This document shows, in pieces, positions 34,301 to 45,070 of a stretch of DNA of 64,000 nt. The stretch spans positions 1-64,000 of the forward strand of contig NZ_JAHLYS010000024.1 in assembly GCF_025128055.1 (NCBI RefSeq). The letters are read 5' to 3'. Source of the DNA: Synechococcus sp. CS-1329. GTDB lineage: Bacteria; Cyanobacteriota; Cyanobacteriia; PCC-6307; Cyanobiaceae. The notes below the pieces were generated by a model. That model was not told the origin of the DNA. It saw only the letters and a program-made list of their open reading frames with translations, and searched no databases. Every line of letters starts with the position of its first letter. Position 1 is the first letter of the stretch. A program made the translations under genes and the position numbers.

Positions 34301-34674
34301 CCTTCGCCTTCCTCAACGGGCTTGAGCTGCTGGCGGGTCAACTGCGCCTGGTTCTGGAAACCCTCTCGGTGCTCTGCGTGCTGGCGGGGCTGCTCGCCAC
34401 CCTGGTGCGGGCCCTCACCCAGCCCCACCGCCGGCCCTGGCGCCTGCGCCCCTCGAACGGCGTGCGGCTCACCTTCGGCAGCTGGTTGGCGATGGCGCTG
34501 GAATTCCAGCTCGCCTCCGACATCGTGGCCACCACCACGGCGCCCACCGAAAGCAACCTGATCCAGCTGGGGGTGGTGGCCGTGATCCGCACCTTCCTCA
34601 ACTTCTTCCTCTCCAAGGAACTGGAGGCCGAAAGGGAGCTGGAGCAGCGGCGCAGCCCGGATGCCACCTCTTAA
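34297..34674 (+). CDS. DUF1622 membrane protein
   Basis: A 125-residue protein with three hydrophobic segments (VLETLSVLCVLAGLLATLV, WLAMALEFQLASDIVATT, IQLGVVAVIRTFLNFFL). The middle motif FGSWLAMALEFQLASDI is typical of the DUF1622 family, which has no known function. ATGA overlap with the FGE gene makes it part of the sulfatase operon. Confidence 0.8.
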   Translation: MTFAFLNGLELLAGQLRLVLETLSVLCVLAGLLATLVRALTQPHRRPWRLRPSNGVRLTFGSWLAMALEFQLASDIVATTTAPTESNLIQLGVVAVIRTFLNFFLSKELEAERELEQRRSPDATS

Positions 34675-34701
34675 GCCCCTCCCACTGCAGATCACACCGC
34701 C

Positions 34702-35088
34702 GTGAGCCTCAACAACGAACTGGCCAAGGAACGCAACCGGGCCGCGGCCGAGCGCACCCTGATGGCCTGGATCCGCACCTGCCTGTCGCTGATCAGCTTC
34801 GGCTTCGGCCTCGACAAGATCATCGGCGCGATCCAGGCCAGCCGTTTTGAGGGCAGTTCCCATGCCCACCTCAGCGTGCGCCTGATCTCCATCGGCTTCG
34901 TGATCACAGGGATCCTGGCCATGGCCGCCGCCACCCGCCAGCACCGCAGCACCCTGCGGCGCCTCAAGTCCGACGACTTCACCTACCGCGAAGAGACCTC
35001 GGTCAGCACCGCCACGGCCCTGGCCCTCACCGTGATCGGTGTGGTGGCCCTGGTGCTGCTGGTGGCCGGTGGCGGGGGGAGCGTATGA
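34702..35088 (+). CDS. DUF202 (YidH-like) membrane protein
   Basis: A 128-residue protein with the DUF202 signature: NELAKERNRAAAERTLMAWI followed by RTCLSLISFGFG, then two further membrane helices. GTG start at 34702. Such proteins are small three-helix membrane proteins of unknown role. It overlaps the next gene by 4 bases. Confidence 0.82.
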   Translation: MSLNNELAKERNRAAAERTLMAWIRTCLSLISFGFGLDKIIGAIQASRFEGSSHAHLSVRLISIGFVITGILAMAAATRQHRSTLRRLKSDDFTYREETSVSTATALALTVIGVVALVLLVAGGGGSV

Positions 35089-35957
35089 GCGGCGCCGCAG
35101 CGGCCCTGGTGGGCCTGACCCTGTTCAGCTTGATGTTCAGCCTGGGGCTCAGCCTGGAGCTCGATGGATCTGAGATGAGGAAGGCGCGGCGGCGGCCAGG
35201 CGTGCTGATCCGGGTGCTGATCGGCTCCTGCCTGCTGGTGCCCCTGCTGGCCCTGCTGCTGCTGGCCTCCCCGCCTGGCCTGGCCCTGGCACCGCCGGCA
35301 CGCTTCGGCATCGCCCTGATGGCCCTCTGCCCCAGTGCCCCTCTGGCGATGCGCAAGGCCCGGACGGCGGGAGGGGCATCGGAGCTGGCGGCCCTGCTGC
35401 AGGTGTCCGCCGCCCTGCTGGCCGTGGCCTCGATTCCACTGATGGCCCAGGTCTTCCGCCACAGCTTCGCCATCGAGGGATGGGAGCTCAGGCCGGAGCA
35501 GGTGATGGTCCAGATCAGTCAGGTGCAGCTGCTGCCGCTGCTCTGCGGCATCGCTCTGCGCCGCTGGCAGCCTGCTCTCACGCACCGTTTTGAGGGGACC
35601 GCGATGCGGCTGGCGAACGCCCTGCTGGTTCTGCTGGTGGTCCTGTTCCTGGTGGCATTGGGCCCTGATCTGCTGGCCTTCGTGATCGGCAACGGCCCGG
35701 CCCTGCTGGTCATGGCCCTGATGACCCTGGGCTCCCTGGGCCTCGGTGCCCTGCTGGCCGGCAGAGATCCGATCGCCCGCACCACCGTGCCGCTGGTGAC
35801 CTCCATGCGCAATCCAGGCCTGGCGCTGCTGTTCGCCGGGATCCACGGCGGCGGCATGCCCGAGATCAAGACGGCGATCCTGGCCTATCTGCTGGTCACG
35901 ATCCTCGTTTCGATTCCCTTTGTGAGCTGGCGGAAAAAGCGGAGGATTGCGGGCTGA
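35085..35957 (+). CDS. Bile acid:sodium symporter-like (BASS) transporter
   Basis: A 290-residue membrane protein with about nine helices. LMFSLGLSLELDGSEM at the N-terminus resembles the FxMGL entry of BASS-family transporters, and TTVPLVTSMRNPGLALLF matches their conserved R-N-x-G-L-A segment. BASS proteins move organic anions with Na+. Placement in the sulfatase run suggests import or export of a sulfated or desulfated compound; substrate unproven. Confidence 0.65.
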   Translation: MSGAAAALVGLTLFSLMFSLGLSLELDGSEMRKARRRPGVLIRVLIGSCLLVPLLALLLLASPPGLALAPPARFGIALMALCPSAPLAMRKARTAGGASELAALLQVSAALLAVASIPLMAQVFRHSFAIEGWELRPEQVMVQISQVQLLPLLCGIALRRWQPALTHRFEGTAMRLANALLVLLVVLFLVALGPDLLAFVIGNGPALLVMALMTLGSLGLGALLAGRDPIARTTVPLVTSMRNPGLALLFAGIHGGGMPEIKTAILAYLLVTILVSIPFVSWRKKRRIAG

Positions 35958-36026
35958 TCCCCTGGATCCGGCGGGTTCGCCCCAGGCGTCTGGAGTCAGG
36001 ATCATTCCGTTCCTTCAGCTTCAGGC

Positions 36027-37697
36027 ATGCCCCCGTTGCTTTCCTCACTTCGGCCCAGGGGCAGCCGGCGCGGGCTGCAGCAGGCGGATCTCTCAGCCGG
36101 GCTGACCGCCGCCGCGGTGGTACTGCCCAAGGCGATGGCCTACGCCACGATCGCCGGCCTGCCGGTGCAGGTGGGGCTCTACACGGCCCTGGTGCCGATG
36201 GCGCTCTATGCCCTGCTGGGCAGCTCCAGGCCCCTGAGCGTGAGCACCACCACCACCCTGGCGATCCTGGTGGGCAGCGAACTGAACCGGATCTCGCCGT
36301 CGGGCGACCCCGGCGCCCTGGCGGCGGCCAGCGCCACCCTGGCCCTGCTGGTGGGGGCGATGCTCTGCGGCGCGGCCCTGCTGCGGCTGGGCTTCATCGC
36401 CAACTTCATCTCCGAGTCGGTGCTGGTGGGCTTCAAATCCGGCATCGGCCTGGTGATCGTGGTGGATCAGCTGCCGAAGCTGCTGGGGCTGCATGTGGAG
36501 AAGGAAGGCTTCTTCCGCGACCTCGGCGCTCTGATCAGTCAGATCCCCCAGGCCTCACTCGCCACGGTGCTGCTCTCGGCCGGTCTGTTCAGCCTGCTAC
36601 TGGGCCTGCGGCGCCGCTGGCCGTCACTGCCGGCGCCGCTGCTGCTGGTGGCCGTCGCCATCGCCAGCTGCGGCCTGCTGGGGCTCGATCGCTTCGGCGT
36701 GGAGCTGGTGGGCGCGGTGCCCAGGGGCCTGCCCCCCCTCAGCTGGCCCCAGCTGGATCTGATCGGCGGGCTCTGGCCGGGGGCGGCGGGCATCGCGACG
36801 ATCAGCTTCACCGAGAGCATCGCAGCGGCCCGGGCCTTCCGCGCCAGTGATGAACCCTCGCCCAATCCCGACCGGGAACTGCTGGCCCTGGGGGTCGCCA
36901 ACATCGGCGGTGGTCTCTTCGGGGCGATGGCGGCGGGGGGCGGCACCACCCAGACGGCGGTGAACCGTCAGGCCGGTGCCCGCAGCCAGGGGGCCGAACT
37001 GGTGACGGCGGCTGCCGCCCTGGCCACGCTGCTGCTGCTGGCCCCCTGGCTGGCGCTGATGCCCCTGGCCGCCCTGGCGGTGGTGGTGATCGTCTACTCC
37101 TTCGAGCTGATCGCCCCCGGTGAGTTTCTGGCGATCCGCCGCGTGCGCCATGCCGAATTCCAGTGGGCCGTGGTGGCCTTCCTGGGGGTGGTGTTCCTGG
37201 GCACCCTCCAGGGCATCCTTGTGGCCGTGATCCTCTCGCTGCTGGCCCTGGTGCAGCAGGAGGTGAACCCGCCGGTGTATGCCATCGGCCGTAAGCGCGG
37301 CACCGATGTGTTCCGCCCGCTCTCGGAGCGCCACGCCGCCGATGAGACCTGGCCAGGGCTGCTGCTGCTGCGCGCCGAAGGGCGCCTGTTCTTCGCCAAT
37401 GCCCACGGCGTGCTCACCCGCATGGGCGCCGAGGTGGAGCAGCACCGGCCCCAAGTGGTGGTGCTCGATGGCAGCGCCCTGATCGACATCGAATACTCCG
37501 CCCTCAAAACGCTCACCGAAATGGAACGGCGCCTGGCGGGCGACGGCATCAGCCTCTGGCTGGCCGGTCTGAACCCCTCCGTGCTGGAGGTGATCCGTCG
37601 CTCCGAGCTGGGTCAGCGGCTGGGCCAGGCGCGCATGCACCGCAACATCGAGCGGGCCGTGGAACATTATCTGGCTGCAGCGAAGGTTGAGCCCTGA
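36027..37697 (+). CDS. SulP-family anion transporter with STAS domain
   Basis: A 556-residue SulP transporter. The membrane part opens with LSAGLTAAAVVLPKAMAYAT, the conserved SulP helix 1 region, and includes FISESVLVGFKSGIG. A C-terminal STAS domain (about 430-545) includes VVVLDGSALIDIEYSALKTL. SulP proteins in cyanobacteria carry sulfate or, as BicA, bicarbonate; sequence alone does not decide. Its place after the sulfatase genes favours sulfate, but there is a 69-base gap and transcription may be separate. Confidence 0.85.
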   Translation: MPPLLSSLRPRGSRRGLQQADLSAGLTAAAVVLPKAMAYATIAGLPVQVGLYTALVPMALYALLGSSRPLSVSTTTTLAILVGSELNRISPSGDPGALAAASATLALLVGAMLCGAALLRLGFIANFISESVLVGFKSGIGLVIVVDQLPKLLGLHVEKEGFFRDLGALISQIPQASLATVLLSAGLFSLLLGLRRRWPSLPAPLLLVAVAIASCGLLGLDRFGVELVGAVPRGLPPLSWPQLDLIGGLWPGAAGIATISFTESIAAARAFRASDEPSPNPDRELLALGVANIGGGLFGAMAAGGGTTQTAVNRQAGARSQGAELVTAAAALATLLLLAPWLALMPLAALAVVVIVYSFELIAPGEFLAIRRVRHAEFQWAVVAFLGVVFLGTLQGILVAVILSLLALVQQEVNPPVYAIGRKRGTDVFRPLSERHAADETWPGLLLLRAEGRLFFANAHGVLTRMGAEVEQHRPQVVVLDGSALIDIEYSALKTLTEMERRLAGDGISLWLAGLNPSVLEVIRRSELGQRLGQARMHRNIERAVEHYLAAAKVEP

Positions 37698-37707
37698 ACA
37701 TTGCAGT

Positions 37708-37723
37708 CAGGGCGTCAGCCCTG
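37708..37723. terminator. Possible bidirectional hairpin
   Basis: CAGGGC-GTCA-GCCCTG forms a 6-bp stem with a 4-base loop between the SulP gene and the convergent MscS gene, overlapping the MscS stop. No T-tract follows on either strand, so it is at best a weak terminator. Confidence 0.3.
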
Positions 37724-39394
37724 GGGCAGGGTGCTGGGGTTGCCGTTGCGCAGGGCGTGATAGCCGGGCGAGAGAATTTCCACCCCCGCCTCCGCAAACT
37801 GATCCTGCAGGGCGGCGAGCATCGCGGAGAGGGTTTCGCGGTAGAGCGACACATCCCCCAGATAGGCCACCAGCTCATAGCTGATGTGGAAATCATTGAG
37901 GGAGGTCTGCAGCACGAAGGGGGCGATTTCGCCGGTGATTCCCTCCACGCTGTTGGCGGCAGCCAGCATCAGTTCATGCACCTGCCGCCAGGGCACGTCG
38001 TAGCCGATGGTGATCGTGGTGGAGAGCGCCACCGGCTTGAGAATCTCCCGGCGCGAGAAGCTGAAATTCACCACCGAGGCACCGATCACCATGGCATTGG
38101 GAATGCTCACCAGTTCGTTGCGGGGCGTGCGCACCCGGGTCACCAGCAGCGCCCTCTCCTGCACCACCCCCACCGTTCCGTTGATCTCAACGCGATCGCC
38201 GAGGCGAAAAGCGCGGGTGTAGATCAGCATCACGCCACTGATGATGTTGGTGGCGATGGCACTGGAGCCGAGGGCCGCCAGGGCACCCACGAACAGGCCG
38301 GCGCCCTGGAAGGCCTGGCTGCCGGATCCGGGGATGTAGGGGTAGGCCAGCACCACCCCCACCAGGGAGATGAAGATCGTCACCAGCCGTGCCGTGGGCA
38401 GGGCCCACTCCTGATGAAAACCGGGAATGCGCAGCCGGCCGCGATCGAGGGCAGCGAACCAGGCCTTGCTGGCACGGATCGCCAGCACCGTGCCCGTGAT
38501 GATCACCAGGATCCAGAACAGATCGGGGATCGCCCCGGCCACAGCGCCTGCTGCGTTCTCGATCACCTGCAGGATCTGCTGACGCAGGCCAGCGGCGACG
38601 ACCTGCGTGGGCGGAAACAGGCTCAGCAGCAAGGGCACCAGCAGGTAGCTGATCAGCAGCAACAGGAACCAGTGGCTGAGGCGGCGGACCAGCTGCAGGA
38701 TCTGGCGCACCTGAGTGGATTCCAGCAGCTGGTTGGAGCCGATGCGCAGGCCCTGCAAGCGACGGTTCTGATCAAGGGCAATCCACTGGGCCAGCCGCCG
38801 GTTCAGCTTCAGCTGGGTGCGCAGCCAGACCAGATAGACGGCCAGCACCAGCAGAGCCAGCAGGGTGCCCTGGATCCAGGCGATGGGGGTGTTGCTGCGT
38901 CTGTAGGCGCTGATCGCCGCCGCCAGCTCGCCGCGGTAGCGCTCGGCCAGCTGTTGCCGGCTGAGGCCGAAGCAGGCGCCGGCCTTGTCATCGACGGCCA
39001 TCAGCCGATCGCTGCTGCCATCAGGCCGCTTGATCACCAGGAAGGTGTACGGCGGGGCATCACTGACCGCCAGATTCTCCGGCTGGAACGACTGGTCCTT
39101 GGCCAGGCGGAGCAGCTCCCGGTTGGCTTGGCGCACGAACCCCGCAGGGCTCTGGGCGCCGACCGCCGCGCGGACTTCCAGCACCTGGCGCCCATCGAGG
39201 GTCAGGAACTGGGGTGGATCGGCACAGCCCGGCCTGGTGCTGGCGGGCGGGGAAGACGATGGCTCCTGCTGGGCCTGGAGGGGAGACGGTGTCACCGCCC
39301 CCATCCCCAGAGCCAGCACCAGGGCGAGCAGCAGCCACAGAGCCGCCCGCAGCCCCCGTCTCAGCCCGCCTGATCGCCCCACGGCACCCCTCAC
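37715..39394 (-). CDS. MscS-family mechanosensitive channel, copy A
   Basis: A 559-residue channel protein. Signal peptide (ALWLLLALVLALGMGAV), then a periplasmic domain of about 130 residues with cysteines (PGCADPP, AGACFGL) and the stretch LDGRQVLEVRAAVGAQ. Five or so membrane helices follow. The last is the pore-lining segment, GAGLFVGALAALGSSAIATN, then the MscS beta domain (GDRVEINGTVGVVQ, RNELVSIPNAMV). GTG start. Close paralogue of the gene at 41112-42785 over nearly full length. It would open on hypo-osmotic stretch or carry ions. Confidence 0.88.
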   Translation of the reverse strand: MRGAVGRSGGLRRGLRAALWLLLALVLALGMGAVTPSPLQAQQEPSSSPPASTRPGCADPPQFLTLDGRQVLEVRAAVGAQSPAGFVRQANRELLRLAKDQSFQPENLAVSDAPPYTFLVIKRPDGSSDRLMAVDDKAGACFGLSRQQLAERYRGELAAAISAYRRSNTPIAWIQGTLLALLVLAVYLVWLRTQLKLNRRLAQWIALDQNRRLQGLRIGSNQLLESTQVRQILQLVRRLSHWFLLLLISYLLVPLLLSLFPPTQVVAAGLRQQILQVIENAAGAVAGAIPDLFWILVIITGTVLAIRASKAWFAALDRGRLRIPGFHQEWALPTARLVTIFISLVGVVLAYPYIPGSGSQAFQGAGLFVGALAALGSSAIATNIISGVMLIYTRAFRLGDRVEINGTVGVVQERALLVTRVRTPRNELVSIPNAMVIGASVVNFSFSRREILKPVALSTTITIGYDVPWRQVHELMLAAANSVEGITGEIAPFVLQTSLNDFHISYELVAYLGDVSLYRETLSAMLAALQDQFAEAGVEILSPGYHALRNGNPSTLPQG

Positions 39395-39516
39395 AGCTGG
39401 CTCAACTGGATTGCACTGACGTCATGTTGCTGCCACCCAGCCCCCATCACCACGGCAAGCCGAGGGGGCACGCCAATCTCAGTAGGTTGCCCCCATCCTG
39501 GGGAGCCTCCCCGCCC

Positions 39517-41127
39517 ATGATTGCGAAGCCACCAGGGCGCCGGCGCCTGCTGCTGCTGGCGGCCCTGCTGGTGGGCCTGCTGGCAGGCCTGCTGCCGATG
39601 AGCCCGTCGTTGGCTGCTCCCTCGCCCACGGCCGCTGAGGTCCCCTCGGCCCAGGTGGAAGTGGATGGCACCGGCCTGTTCCGGGTCTGGGCCTCCAAGG
39701 ACTACAGCGCCGAGCAACGGGTGGAGGCGGCCAATGGATCGCTGCAGCGGGCCGCCCAGAACCCCGGGCCGGCGGCTCTGGAGGTGGCGGAGCGCAACGG
39801 CCTGCCGGTGATCAGCCTCGACGGCAAACCCCTGCTGACGGTGACCCGACTGGATGCTCCGGAGGGCGTGAGCCTGCAGGAGCAGGCCGAAGTCTGGAAG
39901 CGACGGCTGGAGGAGGCCCTGGGGGAGGCACGCCGCCAGCGCCAACCCGACTACATCCGCCGGATGGTGATGCGCTCCCTGGCGCTGCTGCTGGGGGCCT
40001 TTCTGCTGCAGCGCCTGTTGGGGGCCCTGTTTCGGCGCACCTTCCCCTGGGCCTGGCCGCGGCCGGGCGATGACAGCGACACCGCCGCCAGAGCAACCTC
40101 CAAAGGCTTCCTGCTGAAGGCATTCCTGCGCACGCTGCAGGCGGCGATTTGGATCGGCGTGGCCTCGGCGGTGGTGGACCTCTTCCCGGTCAGCCGCACA
40201 GCTGTGCAACGGTTGCGTGTCGCCCTCTCCGACAGCCTGGCCTCCCCCTTCCTGCCCCTGGGGGAACGCAGCTATTCGGTGCTGGATGTGATCGTGCTGA
40301 TCACCCTGTTTCTGGCCCTGGCCAAGGGGCTGGGGATGCTGCAACGGGTGTTGCGCAACCGCGTCCTGCAATACACTGGAATCGGCAAAGGGACCCAGGA
40401 AGCGATCGCCTTCGTGGCGCAATACGCCCTGTTGTTCATTGGCTCCCTGGTGCTGCTTCAGCTCTGGGGTCTTGACCTGAGCTCCCTGGCCCTGTTCGCC
40501 AGCGTCTTCGGCGTGGCCCTGGGTCTCGGGCTTCAGGGCATCACCAAGAATTTCATCAGTGGTCTGATCATCATCTTCGAGCGACCGATTCAGGTGGGTG
40601 ACTTCGTCGAGATCGGCGAACTGCAGGGCACCGTGCAGAAGATCAGCCTGCGCTGCACCGAAGTGGTGACCCTGGATCGCATTTCGATCATCGTGCCGAA
40701 TGCCGAATTTCTGGAATCCCAGGTGGTGAACTGGAGTCACGGCAGTCCCACCTCCAGACTGATCCTGCCGATCGGCGTGGCCTACGGTTCGGATTGCAGC
40801 GTGGTGCGCCAGGCCCTGGTGGAGGCCTGCAGCGACTATGCCGGCATTCTTGCGGATCCCAAACCCAAAGTGTTCTTCAAGGGCTTTGGCGACAGCTCCC
40901 TCAACTTCGCGCTGCTGGTGTGGATCAACCAGCCGATGCGTCAGTACGAGATCATCAGTGATCTGAATTACCGGCTTGAGGCCGTGCTGCGCCACAGAGG
41001 GATTTCCATCCCCTTCCCCCAGAGGGATCTTCACCTGAGCCAAGAAACCCTTCAGGCCCTGCTCGCCAGCACCACGGCCCCGCCCGCCCAGCAGGGGGCC
41101 GAGCCTAAGGATCAGGAGCCGCCGTAA
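39517..41127 (+). CDS. MscS-family mechanosensitive channel, copy B
   Basis: A 536-residue MscS-type channel from ATG 39517: signal peptide (LLLLAALLVGLLAGLLP), an N-terminal exported domain with repeats of VEVDGTGLFRVWAS type, four helices, and the pore helix with SSLALFASVFGVALGLGLQG. The beta domain holds QVGDFVEIGELQGTVQKISL and IIVPNAEFL. It is more like the classical MscS/YnaI core than copies A and C. Divergent from copy A and convergent with copy C (16-base overlap). Confidence 0.88.
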   Translation: MIAKPPGRRRLLLLAALLVGLLAGLLPMSPSLAAPSPTAAEVPSAQVEVDGTGLFRVWASKDYSAEQRVEAANGSLQRAAQNPGPAALEVAERNGLPVISLDGKPLLTVTRLDAPEGVSLQEQAEVWKRRLEEALGEARRQRQPDYIRRMVMRSLALLLGAFLLQRLLGALFRRTFPWAWPRPGDDSDTAARATSKGFLLKAFLRTLQAAIWIGVASAVVDLFPVSRTAVQRLRVALSDSLASPFLPLGERSYSVLDVIVLITLFLALAKGLGMLQRVLRNRVLQYTGIGKGTQEAIAFVAQYALLFIGSLVLLQLWGLDLSSLALFASVFGVALGLGLQGITKNFISGLIIIFERPIQVGDFVEIGELQGTVQKISLRCTEVVTLDRISIIVPNAEFLESQVVNWSHGSPTSRLILPIGVAYGSDCSVVRQALVEACSDYAGILADPKPKVFFKGFGDSSLNFALLVWINQPMRQYEIISDLNYRLEAVLRHRGISIPFPQRDLHLSQETLQALLASTTAPPAQQGAEPKDQEPP

Positions 41128-42785
41128 GGGGGAGGCAGGGTGCTGGCACGGCCACTGCGGATCGCGTGATATCCCGGCGAGAGAATTTCCACCTGAGCGG
41201 CGGCGAACTGATCCTGCAACGCCGCCAGCAGATCAGAGAGGGTCTGCCGGTAGGTGTTGACATCACGCACAAAGGCATTGACCTCATAGCTGATATGGAA
41301 ATCATTGAGAGAAGTCTGGATCACATAGGGGCTGATCTCATCGGTGATGCCATCCACACTGCGAGCAGCTGCCAGCATCAGCTCATGCACCTGGCGCCAG
41401 GGCACGTCGTAGCCGATGGTGATGGTGGCAGCCATGGCCACAGGCTGGGCAATCTCCCGGCGGGAGAAGCTGTAATTGAGGATCGAGGCTGAGATCACCG
41501 TGGCATTGGGAATGCTCACCAGTTCATTGCGGGGGGTCTGAATCCGCGTCACCAGCAGATCACGGCCCTGCACCACACCGATGGTGCCGTTGATCTCCAC
41601 TCGATCACCTTCGCGGAAGGCGCGGGTGTAGATCAGCATCAGCCCGCTGATGATGTTGGTGGCGATGGCGCTGGATCCCAGGGCCGCCAGCACCCCCAGC
41701 AACAGCCCCGCCCCCTGGAAGGCCTTGCTGCTGGAGCCGGGAATATACGGATAGGCCAGCACCACGGTGGCCAGCACGATCAGGATCATCGCCAGCCGCG
41801 CCGTGGGCAGAGCCCACTCCTGATAAAAACCGGGGATACGAATTCGGCCGCGATCCAGTGCCCGGAACACGGCATTGCTGCAGCGGCCCACCAGCACCGC
41901 GATCAGCACGATCAGCAGGATCGCGAAGAGGTTGGGGATGATGGCCTCAATCCCGCCCAGCAGCGTGGCAACCAGGGAGAGAATCTGCCCCCGCAATCCC
42001 TCGGCCATGACCTGGGTGGGAGGGAATAGGCCCAGCAGCAACGGAATCAGCAGATAGCTGACCAGCAGCAGCAGCGCCCAGTGGATCAGCTGCAGCAACA
42101 GCAACAGCACCGAGCGGATCTGGCCGGAATCCAGCAGCTGGCCGCTGCGCTGCTGTGCCAGCTGGAACAGCCCGGATTCCTGGGCGGCAATCCAGGCGCG
42201 GACGCGGTCACGCAGACGCTGCTGCAGACGCACCCAGAGCACGTAGATCCCGAGCACCAGCAGTGCCAGGGCCGTGCCGCGCAGCCACGACCCCAGGGTG
42301 TTATCGCGGCGATAGGCGGCCAGGGCCTGGCGCAAATTGTCGCGATAACGCTGGGCCAGCTCCTGACGGCTGAGTTGGAAACAGGCCGCGCTGCGATCAT
42401 CCACCGCCAGGGCGGGGGTGAAGACCTCGCCGCGCTCCACACCGATCAGCGCATACGGGGGTTCATCGCGCACGACGATCTGATCCGGCTGAACGGCAAG
42501 GTCGCTGGCCCACCGCTGCAGCGTTTCGCTGCCGCGCCTGGCATACACCGGTACTTGCTGGGCACCGGGAGCTGAGCGAACTTCCAGCACCTGGCGGCCA
42601 TCCAGCCTGATCCACTCCGGCTTCACAGCGCAGTGCTTCGGCAGCTTGTCGGCCGGCTGGGTCTGAGGCGAAGCCAGCAGCGGGGTGAAGTTCAGGCCAA
42701 GGACCAGCAGCAGGCCCAGCAGCCACAGAGCCATTCGACCCACAGCCCTGGTGGAACCCGAAGCGCGGGCCAGGGCCATGGACAC
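41112..42785 (-). CDS. MscS-family mechanosensitive channel, copy C
   Basis: A 557-residue paralogue of copy A with the same order: signal peptide (ALWLLGLLLVLGLNFTPL), an exported domain (WIRLDGRQVLEVRSAPGAQ, ACFQLSRQELAQRYRDNL), membrane helices, the pore segment GAGLLLGVLAALGSSAIATN, and GDRVEINGTIGVVQGR. The C-terminal 150 residues are nearly superimposable on copy A. GTG at 42785 or ATG at 42779 may start it. Likely arose by gene duplication. Confidence 0.88.
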   Translation of the reverse strand: MSMALARASGSTRAVGRMALWLLGLLLVLGLNFTPLLASPQTQPADKLPKHCAVKPEWIRLDGRQVLEVRSAPGAQQVPVYARRGSETLQRWASDLAVQPDQIVVRDEPPYALIGVERGEVFTPALAVDDRSAACFQLSRQELAQRYRDNLRQALAAYRRDNTLGSWLRGTALALLVLGIYVLWVRLQQRLRDRVRAWIAAQESGLFQLAQQRSGQLLDSGQIRSVLLLLLQLIHWALLLLVSYLLIPLLLGLFPPTQVMAEGLRGQILSLVATLLGGIEAIIPNLFAILLIVLIAVLVGRCSNAVFRALDRGRIRIPGFYQEWALPTARLAMILIVLATVVLAYPYIPGSSSKAFQGAGLLLGVLAALGSSAIATNIISGLMLIYTRAFREGDRVEINGTIGVVQGRDLLVTRIQTPRNELVSIPNATVISASILNYSFSRREIAQPVAMAATITIGYDVPWRQVHELMLAAARSVDGITDEISPYVIQTSLNDFHISYEVNAFVRDVNTYRQTLSDLLAALQDQFAAAQVEILSPGYHAIRSGRASTLPPPYGGS

Positions 42786-42836
42786 AACACCGATCAGGCC
42801 AGAATCATGGCAGCCCCATGGGGTGGCGACGGCGGC

Positions 42837-43751
42837 TCAGGTTCCGCCCTGCCCCCGTCCATCCCTGAGCTGAACCTCCAGCGGCGGCACCTGCACCAGC
42901 TGCACCGTGGTGGAGGCGATACCCACCCGCCCACCACTGGCCTCGAATGCTTCAAGGATGGAGGTGAACAGCAGGTCCTTGGTGAAGCGCCGCCGTTTGC
43001 AGTCCACGATGTAGCGCAGCGTGAAGGCCAGCCAGTTGTCGGTCACCACCATCGAAACAGAGGGCTCCAAACTGGCGGACTCCAACAGATAGCGGCGGAT
43101 CAACTGCTCCCAGGCCTGGCGGGAGGCGAGCATCAGATCATCGGTGTAGAGATCCCTCACCGCTTTCTCCAAAATAGCCCGGGCCAGACGGTGATCACTG
43201 CCGTGCTTCACCGGCACCTTGATCTCATCCCAGAGAAAGGGAAAGTCGCCGGAGTAGTTGAAGACAGGCTCCTTGAACACAAAGCTGTTGGCGATGCGCA
43301 CCACCCGGCCGCTGTAGAGATCGGAGTCCACCCATTCACCCAGCTCCATCATCGTTGTTCTGAGAATGCCGATGTCGATCACATCTCCCTTGATGCCACC
43401 GAGCTGAACGCGATCGCCAGGTTTGTAGAAGCCGCCGAAGGAAATCGCGATCCAGCCGGCGATGCTGCCGATCACCTCCTGCAGCGCGAAGGCGATGCCG
43501 GCACCGGCCACGCCGATCGCCACGGTCAGCCCCACCAGGCGGTCGCGGTAGACGATCGACACCAGCAGAATCCCCGCCAAATAGCCGGCGAAGGTGATCA
43601 GCTTGCGGCCGTAGTAGCGGCTGTCTGAATCCTTGAGGTTGCGGGTGATTACGTGCTGGGCCAGGCGCACAGCCAGCCCGATCAGCAGCAGGCCCACCAG
43701 GGCTGCCAACAGTTTGGCGATCGCCGGCTCCTGCCACCAGGACACAGCCAT
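42837..43751 (-). CDS. MscS-family protein, short copy D
   Basis: About 304 residues from ATG 43751; longer in-frame starts would enter the divergent DUF389 promoter. There is no signal peptide. A hydrophobic start, then LVGLTVAIGVAGAGIAFALQ as pore helix and FGGFYKPGDRVQLGGIKGDV as beta domain. It lacks the exported domain of copies A and C. A C-terminal region of about 120 residues (RYLLESASLEPSVSMVVTDN) follows. The start is uncertain. Confidence 0.78.
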   Translation of the reverse strand: MAVSWWQEPAIAKLLAALVGLLLIGLAVRLAQHVITRNLKDSDSRYYGRKLITFAGYLAGILLVSIVYRDRLVGLTVAIGVAGAGIAFALQEVIGSIAGWIAISFGGFYKPGDRVQLGGIKGDVIDIGILRTTMMELGEWVDSDLYSGRVVRIANSFVFKEPVFNYSGDFPFLWDEIKVPVKHGSDHRLARAILEKAVRDLYTDDLMLASRQAWEQLIRRYLLESASLEPSVSMVVTDNWLAFTLRYIVDCKRRRFTKDLLFTSILEAFEASGGRVGIASTTVQLVQVPPLEVQLRDGRGQGGT

Positions 43752-43905
43752 CAGGGGGAGGGGAAGCAGCGCTGGCACGGCACGCCGACGACGGGAGGGT
43801 CTCCAGCCTCGCGCCTCTGCCCATGGACCGGACTGATCAGCCCACCTAAGGTGATCAGCCCTGATCGGCACCAGGCCCATCGCACTGCCGCCACTCCTTG
43901 CGGGT

Positions 43906-45036
<1,131 letters not shown>

Positions 45037-45070
45037 CAAGGAGAGGTCAGCACCGTCCCAGGCAGCACCG

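Noticed and set aside
37757-39373. Long plus-strand frame opposite MscS copy A
   Set aside because: Low-complexity His/Gln composition, mirror of a conserved gene.
39391-41043. 550-codon minus-strand frame opposite MscS copy B
   Set aside because: No recognisable domain; copy B on the plus strand has signal peptide, pore helix and beta domain.
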